From positions 434,001 to 498,000 of the forward strand of contig JAFKAC010000007.1 of the NCBI GenBank assembly GCA_025766275.1: DNA of 64,000 nt. Reading direction: 5' to 3'. The notes under the pieces were generated by a model. That model ran no database searches and was not told the origin of the DNA. It was given only the letters and a program-made list of their open reading frames with translations. A program made the position numbers and the translations under genes. The stretch is from Lactarius indigo (lineage: Eukaryota; Basidiomycota; Agaricomycetes; Russulales; Russulaceae). Shown in pieces: positions 22,358 to 32,179 of the stretch (positions are counted from its first letter, which is position 1; each line of letters begins with the position of its first letter).

Positions 22358-23206
22358 ATGGTGCTCATTTCTGATGACAGGGCTGCCTTTTGTATGGCTG
22401 ATTCATTTACATGCAGTCTATCATGGAACACAATGGCGGCTCGGTCGTCGCGATGGCCGGTAAAGACTGCGTCGCCATCGCCAGTGACTTGCGCCTCGGT
22501 GCGGGTGCAATGACCGTAGCCATGAATTTTGAAAAGGTGAGCCATAGTCTGTCATCGTTATCGGATTTCTCTGAGGTGCGTGCGTACCTGCCTAGATCTT
22601 TCCCGTCACAGACAGGATATACTTGGGACTCACGGGTCTTGCTACGGACATCACAACTCTGTGAGTAGATTCGCTACTATCCGCCGTCGAGTATAATATT
22701 AATGGTCCAAATACCTAGCCGCGATCGGTTCCGGTATCTCGTGAACATGTTCACAATCAAAGAATCCCGCACCATCGAGCCCTCCACGTTTGCGCACCTC
22801 GTCTCTAGCACACTCTACTCGCGGCGCTTTGGGCCGTACTTTACTGAGCCAGTGATTGCTGGGTTAGAGCGCACACCCTCGGGTGGCCTCAAGCCATATA
22901 TTGCTGGTGCAGATCTCATCGGCTGCTTGAACTTTGCAGAGGACTTTATTGTGGCAGGGACTGCGTCTGATAAGCTGTTTGGTGTTGCAGAAGGATTATG
23001 GGAGCCAAACCTCGGCCCCGAAGATCTTTTTGAGACAATAAGCCAAACACTACTCAATTCTGTTGACCGAGATGCATACTCTGGTTGGGGAGCTATTGTA
23101 TATGTAATGTAAGCCATTGAGACTTTCTGTCTTTCACCCTTCTTATGTCTACCATAGTACCCCGGAGAAGGTCATCACGCGCACATTGAAGGGCAGGATG
23201 GATTAG
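22358..23206 (+). CDS. PUP3: Proteasome 20S subunit beta-3
   Basis: Non-catalytic beta-ring subunit of the 20S proteasome. Exons 22358-22360 (only ATG), 22417-22536, 22596-22660, 22719-23108 and 23158-23206 total 627 nt, giving 208 residues, close to the family length. The spliced protein begins MSIMEHNGGSVVAMAGKDCV, exactly the family start, which proves the single-codon first exon. Further landmarks are IFPVTDRIYLGLTGLATD, FRYLVNMFTIKE, LVSSTLYSRRFGPYF and DAYSGWGAIVYVI, ending TRTLKGRMD. As in other beta-3 subunits there is no N-terminal catalytic threonine. All introns are GT-AG. It converges with the membrane-protein gene ending at 23292. A damaged copy of its last coding part occurs at 25826-25884. 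Confidence 0.95.
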
Positions 23207-23291
23207 TTGATCATCCTCAACGTTCAGGCTTTTCTTGGAAGATAGCATAGTGTGATTACGTTTAGAAAAAGAAGCAATGTACATTTCGCGA

Positions 23292-24319
23292 TCAACGTGT
23301 GGAAACTGCCACGGCGACGAGAGTCGCTTTCGGTGATAGTAGTTCAAGATCTTGCGTAGGTGCAGCGTTTACTTTGGCGAGTAGCGATGTTACGATGGGC
23401 AACGTAGCTGACGCGCATGGGTCAAGTGCTTGGGCTACTTCGTTGCAGGGCCGATAGAAATACTGGGGGTTTGGCGGGTGGATAATGTCCCAATGCTTCT
23501 TCGACGTGGTCATAGAGAGCGGCTCGACCGTGCTCTGTTCTTGGACGTGATCAGCAACCTCTTTCGCAAAAAATGGGGGCACGGAAAAGGCGCTGACATA
23601 CTGCAGAGATTGGTGATTGGAATAACGGACCAAACGAGCGTGCCCACGGCAATGGAAGTGCATGAGACCCAGACAGTATGTGGCTGCGATGCACCAGAAA
23701 ACAGGACCATGCTCACGAGCAGACATAGGCCCCCTCCCCCCAACGACACGACGGGTACCCGCCCGATGCCCTCCACGTTGATGTTCGGTAGGACCCCCCG
23801 CAACCACTTGCGAAATGGGTGGACACTCCTTTTCCCTCGAGAGGCAGGGCACGAATGGTAGCTCAAGGTTTCGGCGGCATAGCGCTCCTGTTGTTCACCC
23901 ATCTCGTGACGGACGCCGATCTGTCCTGCAAGGCACAATGGGACGCGTTGGCTGCGCCGGATGGTCTGCTGGAGCAGCAGCGCGCGCACGACGCTCGCGC
24001 TAGTGCCAATGAGATCGAGCGTGAGGCCGACAAAGCCGAACCAGTTCGTCGCTTTACCCAGGGCGTTGGAGTTGGAGTTGTATGTGACGGAGATCAGCTG
24101 TGCTTGGACACCTGCGATGAACGCACCCTGAGCAGGAGATGAGTTGTGAGGCGCGGGACCCAATTGTATACGCACGACCGCGATGAGGGCATTAATAGTG
24201 TCGAGAAGTGTCTTATTGCCCTCCGTCTCTTTTTGCAGATGCTTAATTGGGGTTTTCACTTCAGGTTCATTAAGGAAAACAGGAGCCGGGCTGAGTGAAG
24301 GTTCGGGATGCATGCACAT
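23292..24319 (-). CDS. Unknown membrane protein, copy A of a tandem duplication
   Basis: Reads from about 24319 (start uncertain; MCMHPEPSLSPAP) through TPIKHLQKETEGNKTLLDTI. A GTGCGT..CTCAG intron joins this to GAFIAGVQAQLISVTYNSNS and a hydrophobic segment (NWFGFVGLTLDLIGTSASV). Two more hydrophobic segments follow (VVSLGGGGLCLLVSMVLFSG and VWVSCTSIAVGTLVWSVIP). The last exon, after a GTATGT..CGAAAG intron, gives VADHVQEQSTVEPL and ends VAVSTR at 23292. So there are three or four membrane spans and a cytosolic tail, with no family I can name. Compared with copy B it lacks about 165 bp of the loop after the second hydrophobic segment. Its 3' end lies 86 bp from that of PUP3, and this junction was duplicated together with it. 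Confidence 0.65.
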
Positions 24320-24769
24320 GCGGTGCACAGGAAGGGGGTGACTCAAACGAGCCCTGCTCTGTGAATACTCTATATGGTGGTGCATTAGCAACGCACTACG
24401 CCCCGAAGTGAGATCTCGCACCAGAAATCCAAGGGCTCCCTAAATCTCCCTGCGAGGGCTGAGAGTGTGGCTGTGTAGACGAATGATATCGGAGAGTCGG
24501 CACCCGAGCCTTTCGCCTCGCATAGCTTGAAGAAGAGATATAACCACATTCGAGCGCATGTTCATCCATAGAAGAAGAAAGTGAGTAGGGGGTTAAGACG
24601 ACAGAGCGAGAGGGTACCACGCTCCAATTGTGTTTCGCTCTTCCGGACGTTTTCTTTTAATATAAGCTGAACCCACCTTGATGGCTGTTCGACTGAGGTC
24701 ATGAAGAGTAAGTGGTAACGTGAACATAAAAAAAACACCCTGGCAAAGCCACCTCTGGAATGATAGTTG

Positions 24770-25400
24770 CCGAAACCTTCGGGTCACTGAGACAGACAGA
24801 GCGACCGGCTGATGGCACAGTTAGTGAGATATATGCCGAAACTTTGCGCACTAAACAAGCCGAGGGAGACTGGACCTCAGATCTTAAGAGACAGCAGTCA
24901 GTTGAGATACCGAAACTTTTCGGTCATTAGAACAGACAGAGCGATGAACCAGACCTCGGGGTCTTAAGAGACAACATAGTTGGTTGGGATAGACGCCAAA
25001 ACCGGTCACTAAAACAAACAGCGCGATTGATGTGGCAAAAAAGGGGAGCCAGTTATAGTTATTATAAAGACCTTTAAATGGCTACAGCGCGTTTATAAAC
25101 GGAATATAAACACCTTATAATCATTTAAGTATCATTTATAATTTATAATAATCATAACTGGTTTCCGGCATCTCAACTTTCGGTCTTCAAAGCAGTCAGC
25201 GATCGACTGGGCCTCGGGGCCCAAGAGACGGGACAGTTGGTCAAGATAGACACCGAAACTTTCGGTCACTAAAACAAACAGAGCGATCGACTGGGCTTCA
25301 GAGTCTAGAGACAACACAGTCGGTTGAAATGCCGAAACTTTTCGGCCACAAAAAAACAAGGCGATCGACCGGGTCCTAAGAGATCAAGTAAGAGACAGCA
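24770..25400. repeat. Degenerate minisatellite, period about 80 bp, roughly 7 units
   Basis: Units begin near 24772, 24835, 24911, 24991, 25172, 25250 and 25330, each opening with a variant of CCGAAACTTTCGGTCACTAA and containing CAGAGCGATCGACTGGGC and AAGAGACA further on. Spacing is 63-80 bp once the 113 bp insertion at 25049-25161 is removed. Units differ by 10-25%, so the array is old. Confidence 0.8.
25049..25161. mobile_element. 113-bp MITE-like insertion in the minisatellite
   Basis: Terminal inverted repeats 25049-25068 and 25142-25161 match at 18 of 20 positions. The interior is AT-rich and unlike the repeat units on either side, and the element interrupts the array between units. It has no coding capacity. 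Confidence 0.65.
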
Positions 25401-25825
25401 CAAAGTAGACCCCAGGCTTGAGATAAACGAGGGCAGTGTTCGTAAGAGGCTCAGGTATCATGATGGTGGATGGCTTGTAGCCTAAGGGTGGTACCCATGA
25501 ATATAACCATCAACTCGGAGATCCCAAGTCCTTGGAAAGAGCTTGTACATAGGCTGGACGATCTGACGGGGTCACTGGGTGGGGCCTGGGGCGGGGCACC
25601 CAAATTGTGGCGGCGTCCGGAACTATATTCCATATTTGACAAATCCTGGGCAACAGAAATGAGTGGGATGTGCAGCAAGTCTTGACGTGAAAGAGGTGAT
25701 CTCGCGTTGGTGTGAGCGGTGACAGCTTCACCCTGCAATATCGACAGCAATCTCCAAAGTCTGGATGGGCGCGCGTAGAAGCAGTGGGCTTCTCGTCAAG
25801 CCAATGCAATGCGGAACAATGAGGG
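25401..25825. other. Spacer between minisatellite and second duplicate
   Basis: Open frames are present on both strands (for example 25451-25750 minus) but look like chance. No similarity to the flanking duplicates before about 25826. Confidence 0.45.
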
Positions 25826-25884
25826 CTGCTCAATGCTGTTGACTGAGACGCATGCTCTGGGGGAGCTATTGTACATTTAGTGTA
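25826..25884 (+). pseudogene. PUP3: Scrap of PUP3 carried by the segmental duplication
   Basis: About 59 bp parallel to PUP3 23054-23112, covering the stretch that encodes LLNSVDRDAYSGWGAIVYV. Here the frame has a TGA where PUP3 has CGA (VD-stop-DA) and a small deletion in the SGWG codons. The last PUP3 intron and the final coding exon are missing. It cannot be expressed as a proteasome subunit; it only marks the edge of the duplicated segment. Confidence 0.85.
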
Positions 25885-26196
25885 AGTTGTTGAAATACTG
25901 TCCCTCATCGTGATTACATTTAGCAAAAGGAGTACATTTCGCGATCGACGCAAGGACACTGGCATGGTGACGACAGCCACTTTCAGTGACAACAGTGCAA
26001 GACCTCGCACAGGCGCGACATTCACTTTCGTCGGTGGTGTAGTGAAACAACGTAACATAACGCACATGGGTCAAGTGTTTGAGTTGCTTCCCTGCGGGGC
26101 TGGATACACGGGGGGTTTGACGGGTGGACAATGCTCCAATGTTTCTTCGACATGATCGTAAAGAGCAGCTCGGCTGCGCTCTGCTCTTGCAAGCGA

Positions 26197-27198
26197 TCAG
26201 TAACCTTTGTCACACAAAATGGAAGCATAGAAAAACGCTAACGTACTGCGGGGATTGGTCGTTGGAATAATAGACCAGACGAACGTGCCCACAGCAATAG
26301 AAGCACATGAGATCCAGACAGCATGCGGCTGTGATGCACCAGCAAACAAAACCACGCTCACGAGCAGGCATAGGCCCCCTCCTCCCAATGACACGATGGG
26401 CACCCGCCCGATACCCTCCACGTTGACGTGCGGCAGGATCCACCACATCCACTCATGAAACGGGTGGGCACCCCTTTTCCCTCGAGGGGGACCGCGCGAA
26501 TAGTGGCCCAAGGCGTCAGGATCGACCACCGCCGTCGCCGTTTGGGCTCCACCCTCGGCGGGAGCGGCGGTCTGCACTCCAAACCTGCCGTCCTCAGCGA
26601 AAATGGCCATGATGCGGGAGATGGCGCGCATCGAATCGGTGAGGGACGCGCGCGAACGCGGGTCGACGGACGCCGTGTCGGCGGTACGACGCTGGCGTTC
26701 CTGCTGCTCGCGTATCTCGTGACGGGCACCGTCGATCTGTCCTGCGAGGCGCACGGCGAGGCGGTGGCTGCGTCTGATGGCTTGCTGGAGCAGCAGGGCA
26801 CGCACGACACCTCCACCCGTGCCTATGAGGTCGAGCGTGAGGCCGACGAAACCGAACCAGTTCGTCGCTTTGCCCAGGGCGTTGGAGTTGGAGTTGTACG
26901 TGACAGAGATCAACTGCGCTTGGACACCTGCGATGAACGCGCCCTAGACACGAGACGAGTTGTGAGCTGTCGGGGGGAGCAGGACCTAATTGTATGAATG
27001 ATGACGCACGACGGCGATAAGGGCGTTAATAGTATCGAGAAGTGTCTTGTTGCCATCCGTCTCTTTTTGCAGATGCTTGATTGGAGTTTTCGCTTCGAGC
27101 TCGTTAAAGAAATGGGTAATAGCGGCAAGCTGATCGGTAGAGGGTTGGCGTAAGGAGTGATCGAAGCCAGGTTTGCCATGCTTGCCATGAGGACTCAT
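26197..27198 (-). CDS. Unknown membrane protein, copy B of the tandem duplication
   Basis: Starts at 27198 with MSPHGKHGKPGFDHSLRQPS and then TPIKHLQKETDGNKTLLDTI. A GTGCGT..TCTAG intron (phase 0) joins INALIAV to GAFIAGVQAQLISVTYNSNS. Hydrophobic segments are NWFGFVGLTLDLIGTGGGVV, IVSLGGGGLCLLVSVVLFAG and VWISCASIAVGTFVWSIIP. Between the first and the last two lies a charged loop of about 100 residues (QQERQRRTADTASVDPRSRA), part of which copy A lacks. Copy A's last intron does not work here: the matching acceptor would give a stop, and the downstream homologous tail (VTDRLQEQSAAEL) is later frameshifted. So copy B either ends ...CDKGY at 26197 or is losing its C-terminus. Function unknown. 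Confidence 0.6.
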
Positions 27199-27425
27199 GT
27201 CAGTACTCACCAAATGCAAAGCGCCAGGAACAGATGGCCACGCGCAGTATGTGAATGTCTACCTAGTATGTACGCACTAAGTAATTCGATGTAATATACA
27301 AGTGTTTGCTGTGTCCGCCGCTGTGGGCTATAAAGTGAGAATACATACACAACCAAATCGCGTCAATGTGCACGGACTCCATCTCGTGCCAAACGCGCGG
27401 GAATAAACACCGGGCGCACAGCCCA

Positions 27426-29926
27426 CTATGCACTGCGCATTACTTCTGGACGTGAACACGACACCCATGCGTACCACATCATCGTCTGCAACTGCAGTAC
27501 GTCCTCCTTCCACATCCGCTCTAGGTTTTGCGCACGGAACTCTTCTGTCAAACGCGCACATCGCTCGATGTTCTCTGGGCTCACAAAATCCATCGCGACC
27601 TTGATACAGTCAGATAGATTGCAAACCTATTGGCACGAGTCGTTGTCAGCGAGGAGTCCCTGGTAGAATAGATGGTACATACCTGGTGTGCGCACCCAGC
27701 TGGGATAAATACCGCCTCCCCCTGCCTTTGTAACACACGATGACTTCTGACGCCAGTCTTCGTGTACAGCTCCACGCGCAGCCGTTCGTCAAGGTAGAAT
27801 TGCTGTGAGTGAATCGGGTCGAGGCCGTTTGCTAGCTTGAATCGCTCGCTCAGAAATTGTCTGATCGCTGGCGCGTCCTCTGCACGGTAAAGATCCCACC
27901 GTGCACCGCCGGAAGAACCATCGGCACACGGTTCCGCATGCACCATCACGTTCACTGCATCCGCCATATCCATGTGAAGTCGTGTAGAACCTTTGGAGCC
28001 TTCGGCGTCCTGTGTGGCAAACGCATTGTACATCTTTGGACCTAGTTACTCCCAATATTAGATCCTGCATCCATTACGAGGGTGTGTAGAAGCGTACCAA
28101 GATCTGGTGCGACAGCTTTCGACGGAAAGTGAGATGCAATGTTAAGCACGCCGTCGCGGCGACAATAGCTCGGAATCGGCACAGCGCGAGCAAAATCATC
28201 GTACAGCTCCGGGAATTCGGTCTTGAAATCAGTTGACGATGGCCAATCCTTGAGTTTCCAGACGCGGGAATCGACCCGCTCATTGTATTTTCCGAAAAGG
28301 GCAAAGAACCAACCAACAGTAACATCTCGTTTTGCCTCTGTGACGCAATCCACGATGGTACAGCTATGATCGCCATATTTCTCGATGAAGTAGTCCGGTG
28401 TCCATTTTATGTGGAATTTTTCAAGGACTCCCTTGACAACCAGTGGGTGACCCTCGGCCCAGATATTTCGAAATATTTCTTCTGTGAGTGTCGAGTCGCT
28501 GAATGATACTGTTAGGTAATATGGAATGGGATCCTCTGAATTGAAGGGCTTTGTGGACAAAGCTGGCGATTTCGATTTAGGTATCTGAGTATCGCGAGAC
28601 AACTCAGATGCGGAAGTCGATGGTGATATGGGAAGGAGAGGACTAGACACAGGCTCTGAAGTGGATGATGTTGTTGTAACGTCGATGTCATGAGGTGTGG
28701 TCTCCGTTTTTACAAAAGGTATGACGTTGCTAACCGATGGCTTAGGAGCAGGCGGTGGCTGTGTGCTTTGGTCGGGTGCCGAAGGTTCCGGTGTTGGTGG
28801 TGACGATGCCAACAACTTTACCTCTGGAGGTGGTGGTAACGGTCGCCCGGTATCAGGAAGATGAGGGAGTGCGGCGACAACGGCAGCAAGTAGGTCGAGG
28901 TTTGCCAATGAATTGCCGGCGCCAAGCGGTGCAGGGTAACGTAACTCAGGGATCGTTGTCGCAGGGGACCGCTCCCTTGAGGTATCCGTGTGCTTCTCGT
29001 CGCTCAGGATAGCGCTCATCTCTAGGACGGCTGTTCGGAGTTCCTGCTCTGCAAAACGCGAAATAGGAAAGAATTGTTGATGGGTGTGGCTCTCGCGGGG
29101 GACGCATGCGATGAGACGTTTCTCTGGATCACGCCGATCCTTGGGGGCGGTCGCGGGAGTGATGCTCGGGGGTATTGAGGACAATTTTCTGTAGCATTCA
29201 GCGCACGCTTCACGCCCACATAAACGGCACATCCACGACAAGGAGAAGAGAGATGTCAGGCATGTGTCTGTCGTACTTGGTCGGCGGCGTGTTTAAACAG
29301 AGACGATGAGCTACTTACCGCAAGTTGCACGGACATCGACCTCGCGAGGCCGGCAGATGATGCCCTCCTGCTCTAAATGCTCAACCTCCTTCTGAAGTAT
29401 CGGAAGGAGTCCCGCGGCAATCGCCCGCTTTTGTACGCGGTCAGCGATACGGCGAGAAAGGCGGCGCCTACATAAGACGCACCTTAATTGTACTGACATG
29501 CGCTTTCTGCAGGTCAGTGTTCCATGATTGAGGAAACTCAACCCGTTCAAGCGTCGTAGCAGATTTGCTTTTAAATCCGATGCCGCGGCACGCACCGGCG
29601 GCATCGCGTAGGATGAAGCGAACGTCGCGAAACCGACAGGTGTCCATCCCGTTGCGACGTGAACACGACGTACATCTCGAGAGCTTCGCATCTTTATAGG
29701 CCGTGGCGAGACAGAATTTTTCTTGTAGTTGAACCAACAGGCCTTGCTCTGAGTACGCTGCGGATGGTGTGTCAGACCGCCACAAGGGCGAGCGATGTCG
29801 TATATACTGACCGGGTGATGGAGAGTCTGTCGAGTCTGATTTCATGCGCTTTGAGGAAGATGCCTCTCCAGCATCCAGAGCGGCGGAGCGCGCGCGCTTC
29901 TTTCCTTTGCTTTTGGACGTAGGCAT
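27426..29926 (-). CDS. JmjC-domain histone demethylase, KDM3/JMJD1-like
   Basis: Probable nuclear Fe(II)/2-oxoglutarate dioxygenase acting on histone lysine. It starts at 29926 (MPTSKSKGKKRARSAALDAG), a basic nuclear-type N-terminus. A zinc-binding region follows: CTSCSRRNGMDTC, and, spliced over GTAAGT..GACAG, CDTCLTSLF..CRLCGREACAECY. A Pro/Ser-rich linker of about 150 residues leads to the JmjC domain: NIWAEGHPLVVKGVLEKFH, VGWFFALFGKY, and the iron-binding pair in STRLHMDMADAVNVM (His and Asp), with the distal His in GCAHQ|VCNLSDCIKVAMDFVSPE after a GTATGT..AATAG intron. The protein ends MWYAWVSCSRPEVMRSA at 27426. The zinc motif plus C-terminal JmjC arrangement is that of KDM3, an H3K9 demethylase group; the substrate is inferred. 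It shares a 137 bp promoter region with the UBR7-like gene. Confidence 0.85.
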
Positions 29927-30063
29927 CGTTGAGGGAAGGGTTCGAGCCTGAGAGTGCGTTACGGGTTACGGAAGTCGAAGCGGCGCCAGACAAGACTGGC
30001 CCCTGCTTACTCGCTCGACGGCCCGTGCTCCCGATCTTGCAGTCCACTGACACCGTCGTACCC
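29927..30063. promoter_or_regulatory. Bidirectional promoter of the JmjC and UBR7-like genes
   Basis: 137 bp between two divergent ATG codons (29926 minus and 30064 plus), too short for two independent promoters. Confidence 0.6.
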
Positions 30064-31589
30064 ATGGCCAGTACTCTAACAGAATATCTTAGTTCGCAAC
30101 AAGAGCTCGAGGAGGAAGCTGCCAGGGCACTTCCCTACGAGTTCTCCCATTGTACTTACCCTCGTGGCTACATCCGCCAAGCCGTCTACCTCTGTATCAC
30201 TTGCGCTTCACAGCGCGGCATCTGCTCGTCCTGTTCCATCGCCTGTCACACGGACCACGAACAACTTGAGTTATTCCCAAAACGCAATTTTCGCTGCGAC
30301 TGCCCAACCGGCGCCCTGGCTCATCCGTGTTCGCTTCATAAGGAGCCTGAAGCCCCGAACGACGAAAATGCGTATGGCCAAAACTTCTGGAGAAAGTTCT
30401 GCCGTTGTGGGAGACCGTACGATGCAAAATCGGAACGGGAGACTATGATACAATGTCTCGCGTGTGAGGTGCGCTCAGCCAACTTTTCCACTAGGGATTT
30501 TACTGATAGACCCCTTAGGACTGGTATCACGAATCCTGTCTGAATTTACGCGCTCGTCCACCATCCCGCCATCCCTCCCAAGAGCCCTCCAACGGGGATG
30601 ATGAGGTTGCAGAAGTAGAGCAAGATGACAGTCCTCGCTCAGAAGCTTCCTCTTCTGGACTCCCACCTCCCTTGATCACCGCCGAGGATTATGACACACT
30701 TGTCTGCAGATCTTGTGTCTCGAAGATACCTGTTTTGCAGGCCTGGGCTGGGACACCAGGAATTACCATGGTCGTACGTGAGGATCCGGATTCCTCGTGG
30801 AACGTTCTCGGCGCACTCCCGGAACATGATCCGGTCGTAGAACCAAGCCAAGAGGCGGAGAGCGATATTCCCACCGCAAGTGTCGAAGCATTGGACTCAC
30901 AGAGGACACCCACTCCCACGCGGTCACTATCAGGAGATGATTCGTTGTCTTCCCCAAACACCGACGCCGCGCAAGGGAAAAAACGAACCCTGCCTACTCC
31001 GCCCCCTATCGTTGGCCCAAGCGCCAAACGTTCGCGTACATTTGGACCCTCCTCTCATTCCTCTCAAAAGCATTGCCAGGCACCGACTCCGAATTCTTTT
31101 GCCCAGGCGATTTTCGTTCAAGACGGCGCGCGGACACTTGGAGAGGGTGATATCTTTCTTTCAGGAGACTGGCGTGAGCGATGGTGTTTGTGTGACCTAT
31201 GCCTGCCGCGTTTGCGAGAGCACCCGTATTTACTTAAAGAAGAAGAGACTTATGAGCCACCTGAAGACCCGGACTCCGGTAAGATTCAGTCAGTAGTGGA
31301 TGTGGGAAAAATTGACTCTGATTTCGTAGGACTGTCATTGGAAGAGCTGGGACTCAGAGCCCTTGAGCGCATACCACGCGACCGTGCACTTGATGGCATT
31401 CGAGCTTTCAATAGTATGAGGTACGTTGGTGGCAATATTTGCCAACATATCTGGGTATGACTGTCCCCCAGAGATGACCTGAAGAACTATTTGCGGCCCT
31501 TCGCCCAGGAAGGTAGAGAAGTCGCAGAGGTGGATGTCCGCAGATTTTTCGAAGCCCGCGTGGAAGCCGCGCGTGCCGGACAGAAGTAA
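30064..31589 (+). CDS. UBR7: UBR7-like E3 ubiquitin ligase (UBR box + PHD)
   Basis: Starts MASTLTEYLSSQQELEEEAA. The UBR-type zinc finger follows: YLCITCASQRGICSSCSIAC, CHTDHEQLELFPKRNFRCDC and CSLHKEPE. Next is the PHD finger: FCRCGRPYDAKSERETMIQC, then, over a GTGCGC..CTTAG intron, ACEDWYHESCLNLRARP. VCRSCVSKIPVLQAWAG completes the zinc ligands. A Ser/Thr/Pro-rich linker leads to a conserved C-terminal part (LRALERIPRDRALDGIRAFN), and a last intron gives DDLKNYLRPFAQEGREVAEV..ARAGQK at 31589. The order matches UBR7, which in animals ubiquitinates histone H2B; that activity is known of the family and not shown here. No frame breaks were found. Confidence 0.9.
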
Positions 31590-32179
31590 TGTGGTATCCG
31601 TCATCCGTATGCTTTGTTCTTTTGAGGACTAAAGCTGGGTCCCCACCATTTCCATGGCCTTCTAGGTTGAGGGTAGGGCTGAATCATTACTGTTCTGTCT
31701 TCCGCTTCGACGCCGAACCGTCGTCAAAACTTACCCTTTTTAAATGCACCCTCTGGGAACGACCAGCCCTTATAGCGTGTCCGAGCTTCCGCTCCTGATA
31801 TGTAGACTCTAAAGACAAAGAACCGGTCATGATAGAATCCCCAATGGACACCATTTGTGACTGGACGAAATATATGAAGAGCAAATGCGAACACGGATGG
31901 AAATTCCTGAGAGTGGTGTGATTAGATAAGATTGTCGTCGATGATAAGATCGATGTGATCACTTCACACAATCATCTTCCATCACGGGTGCCGAGTCTGA
32001 GAACATCAGCGCATATTCATCAGAGTGTGCCCTCTAGCAAGTTTCTTGTCATATAGCGACGAGATCCCGAGCCCAAGAGTGCGCATCTCCTGGTCAATCA
32101 CAGCAAAACTTTCAAGCTCCACTAGGACTCGCTCTTAGTTTTGTGCTTTCCTACACATATCCTCCGACCACAAAGTACC
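31590..32179. other. Intergenic, nothing recognised
   Basis: About 590 bp between two plus-strand genes. In particular, no hydantoinase-A-type sequence precedes the hydantoinase-B gene that starts at 32180. The 31687-31971 minus frame shows no domain. Confidence 0.5.

Noticed and set aside
22345..22545. Minus-strand frame over the first PUP3 exons as extra LAS17 N-terminus
   Set aside because: The LAS17 WH1 domain is complete from the ATG at 22040; the frame is the shadow of PUP3.
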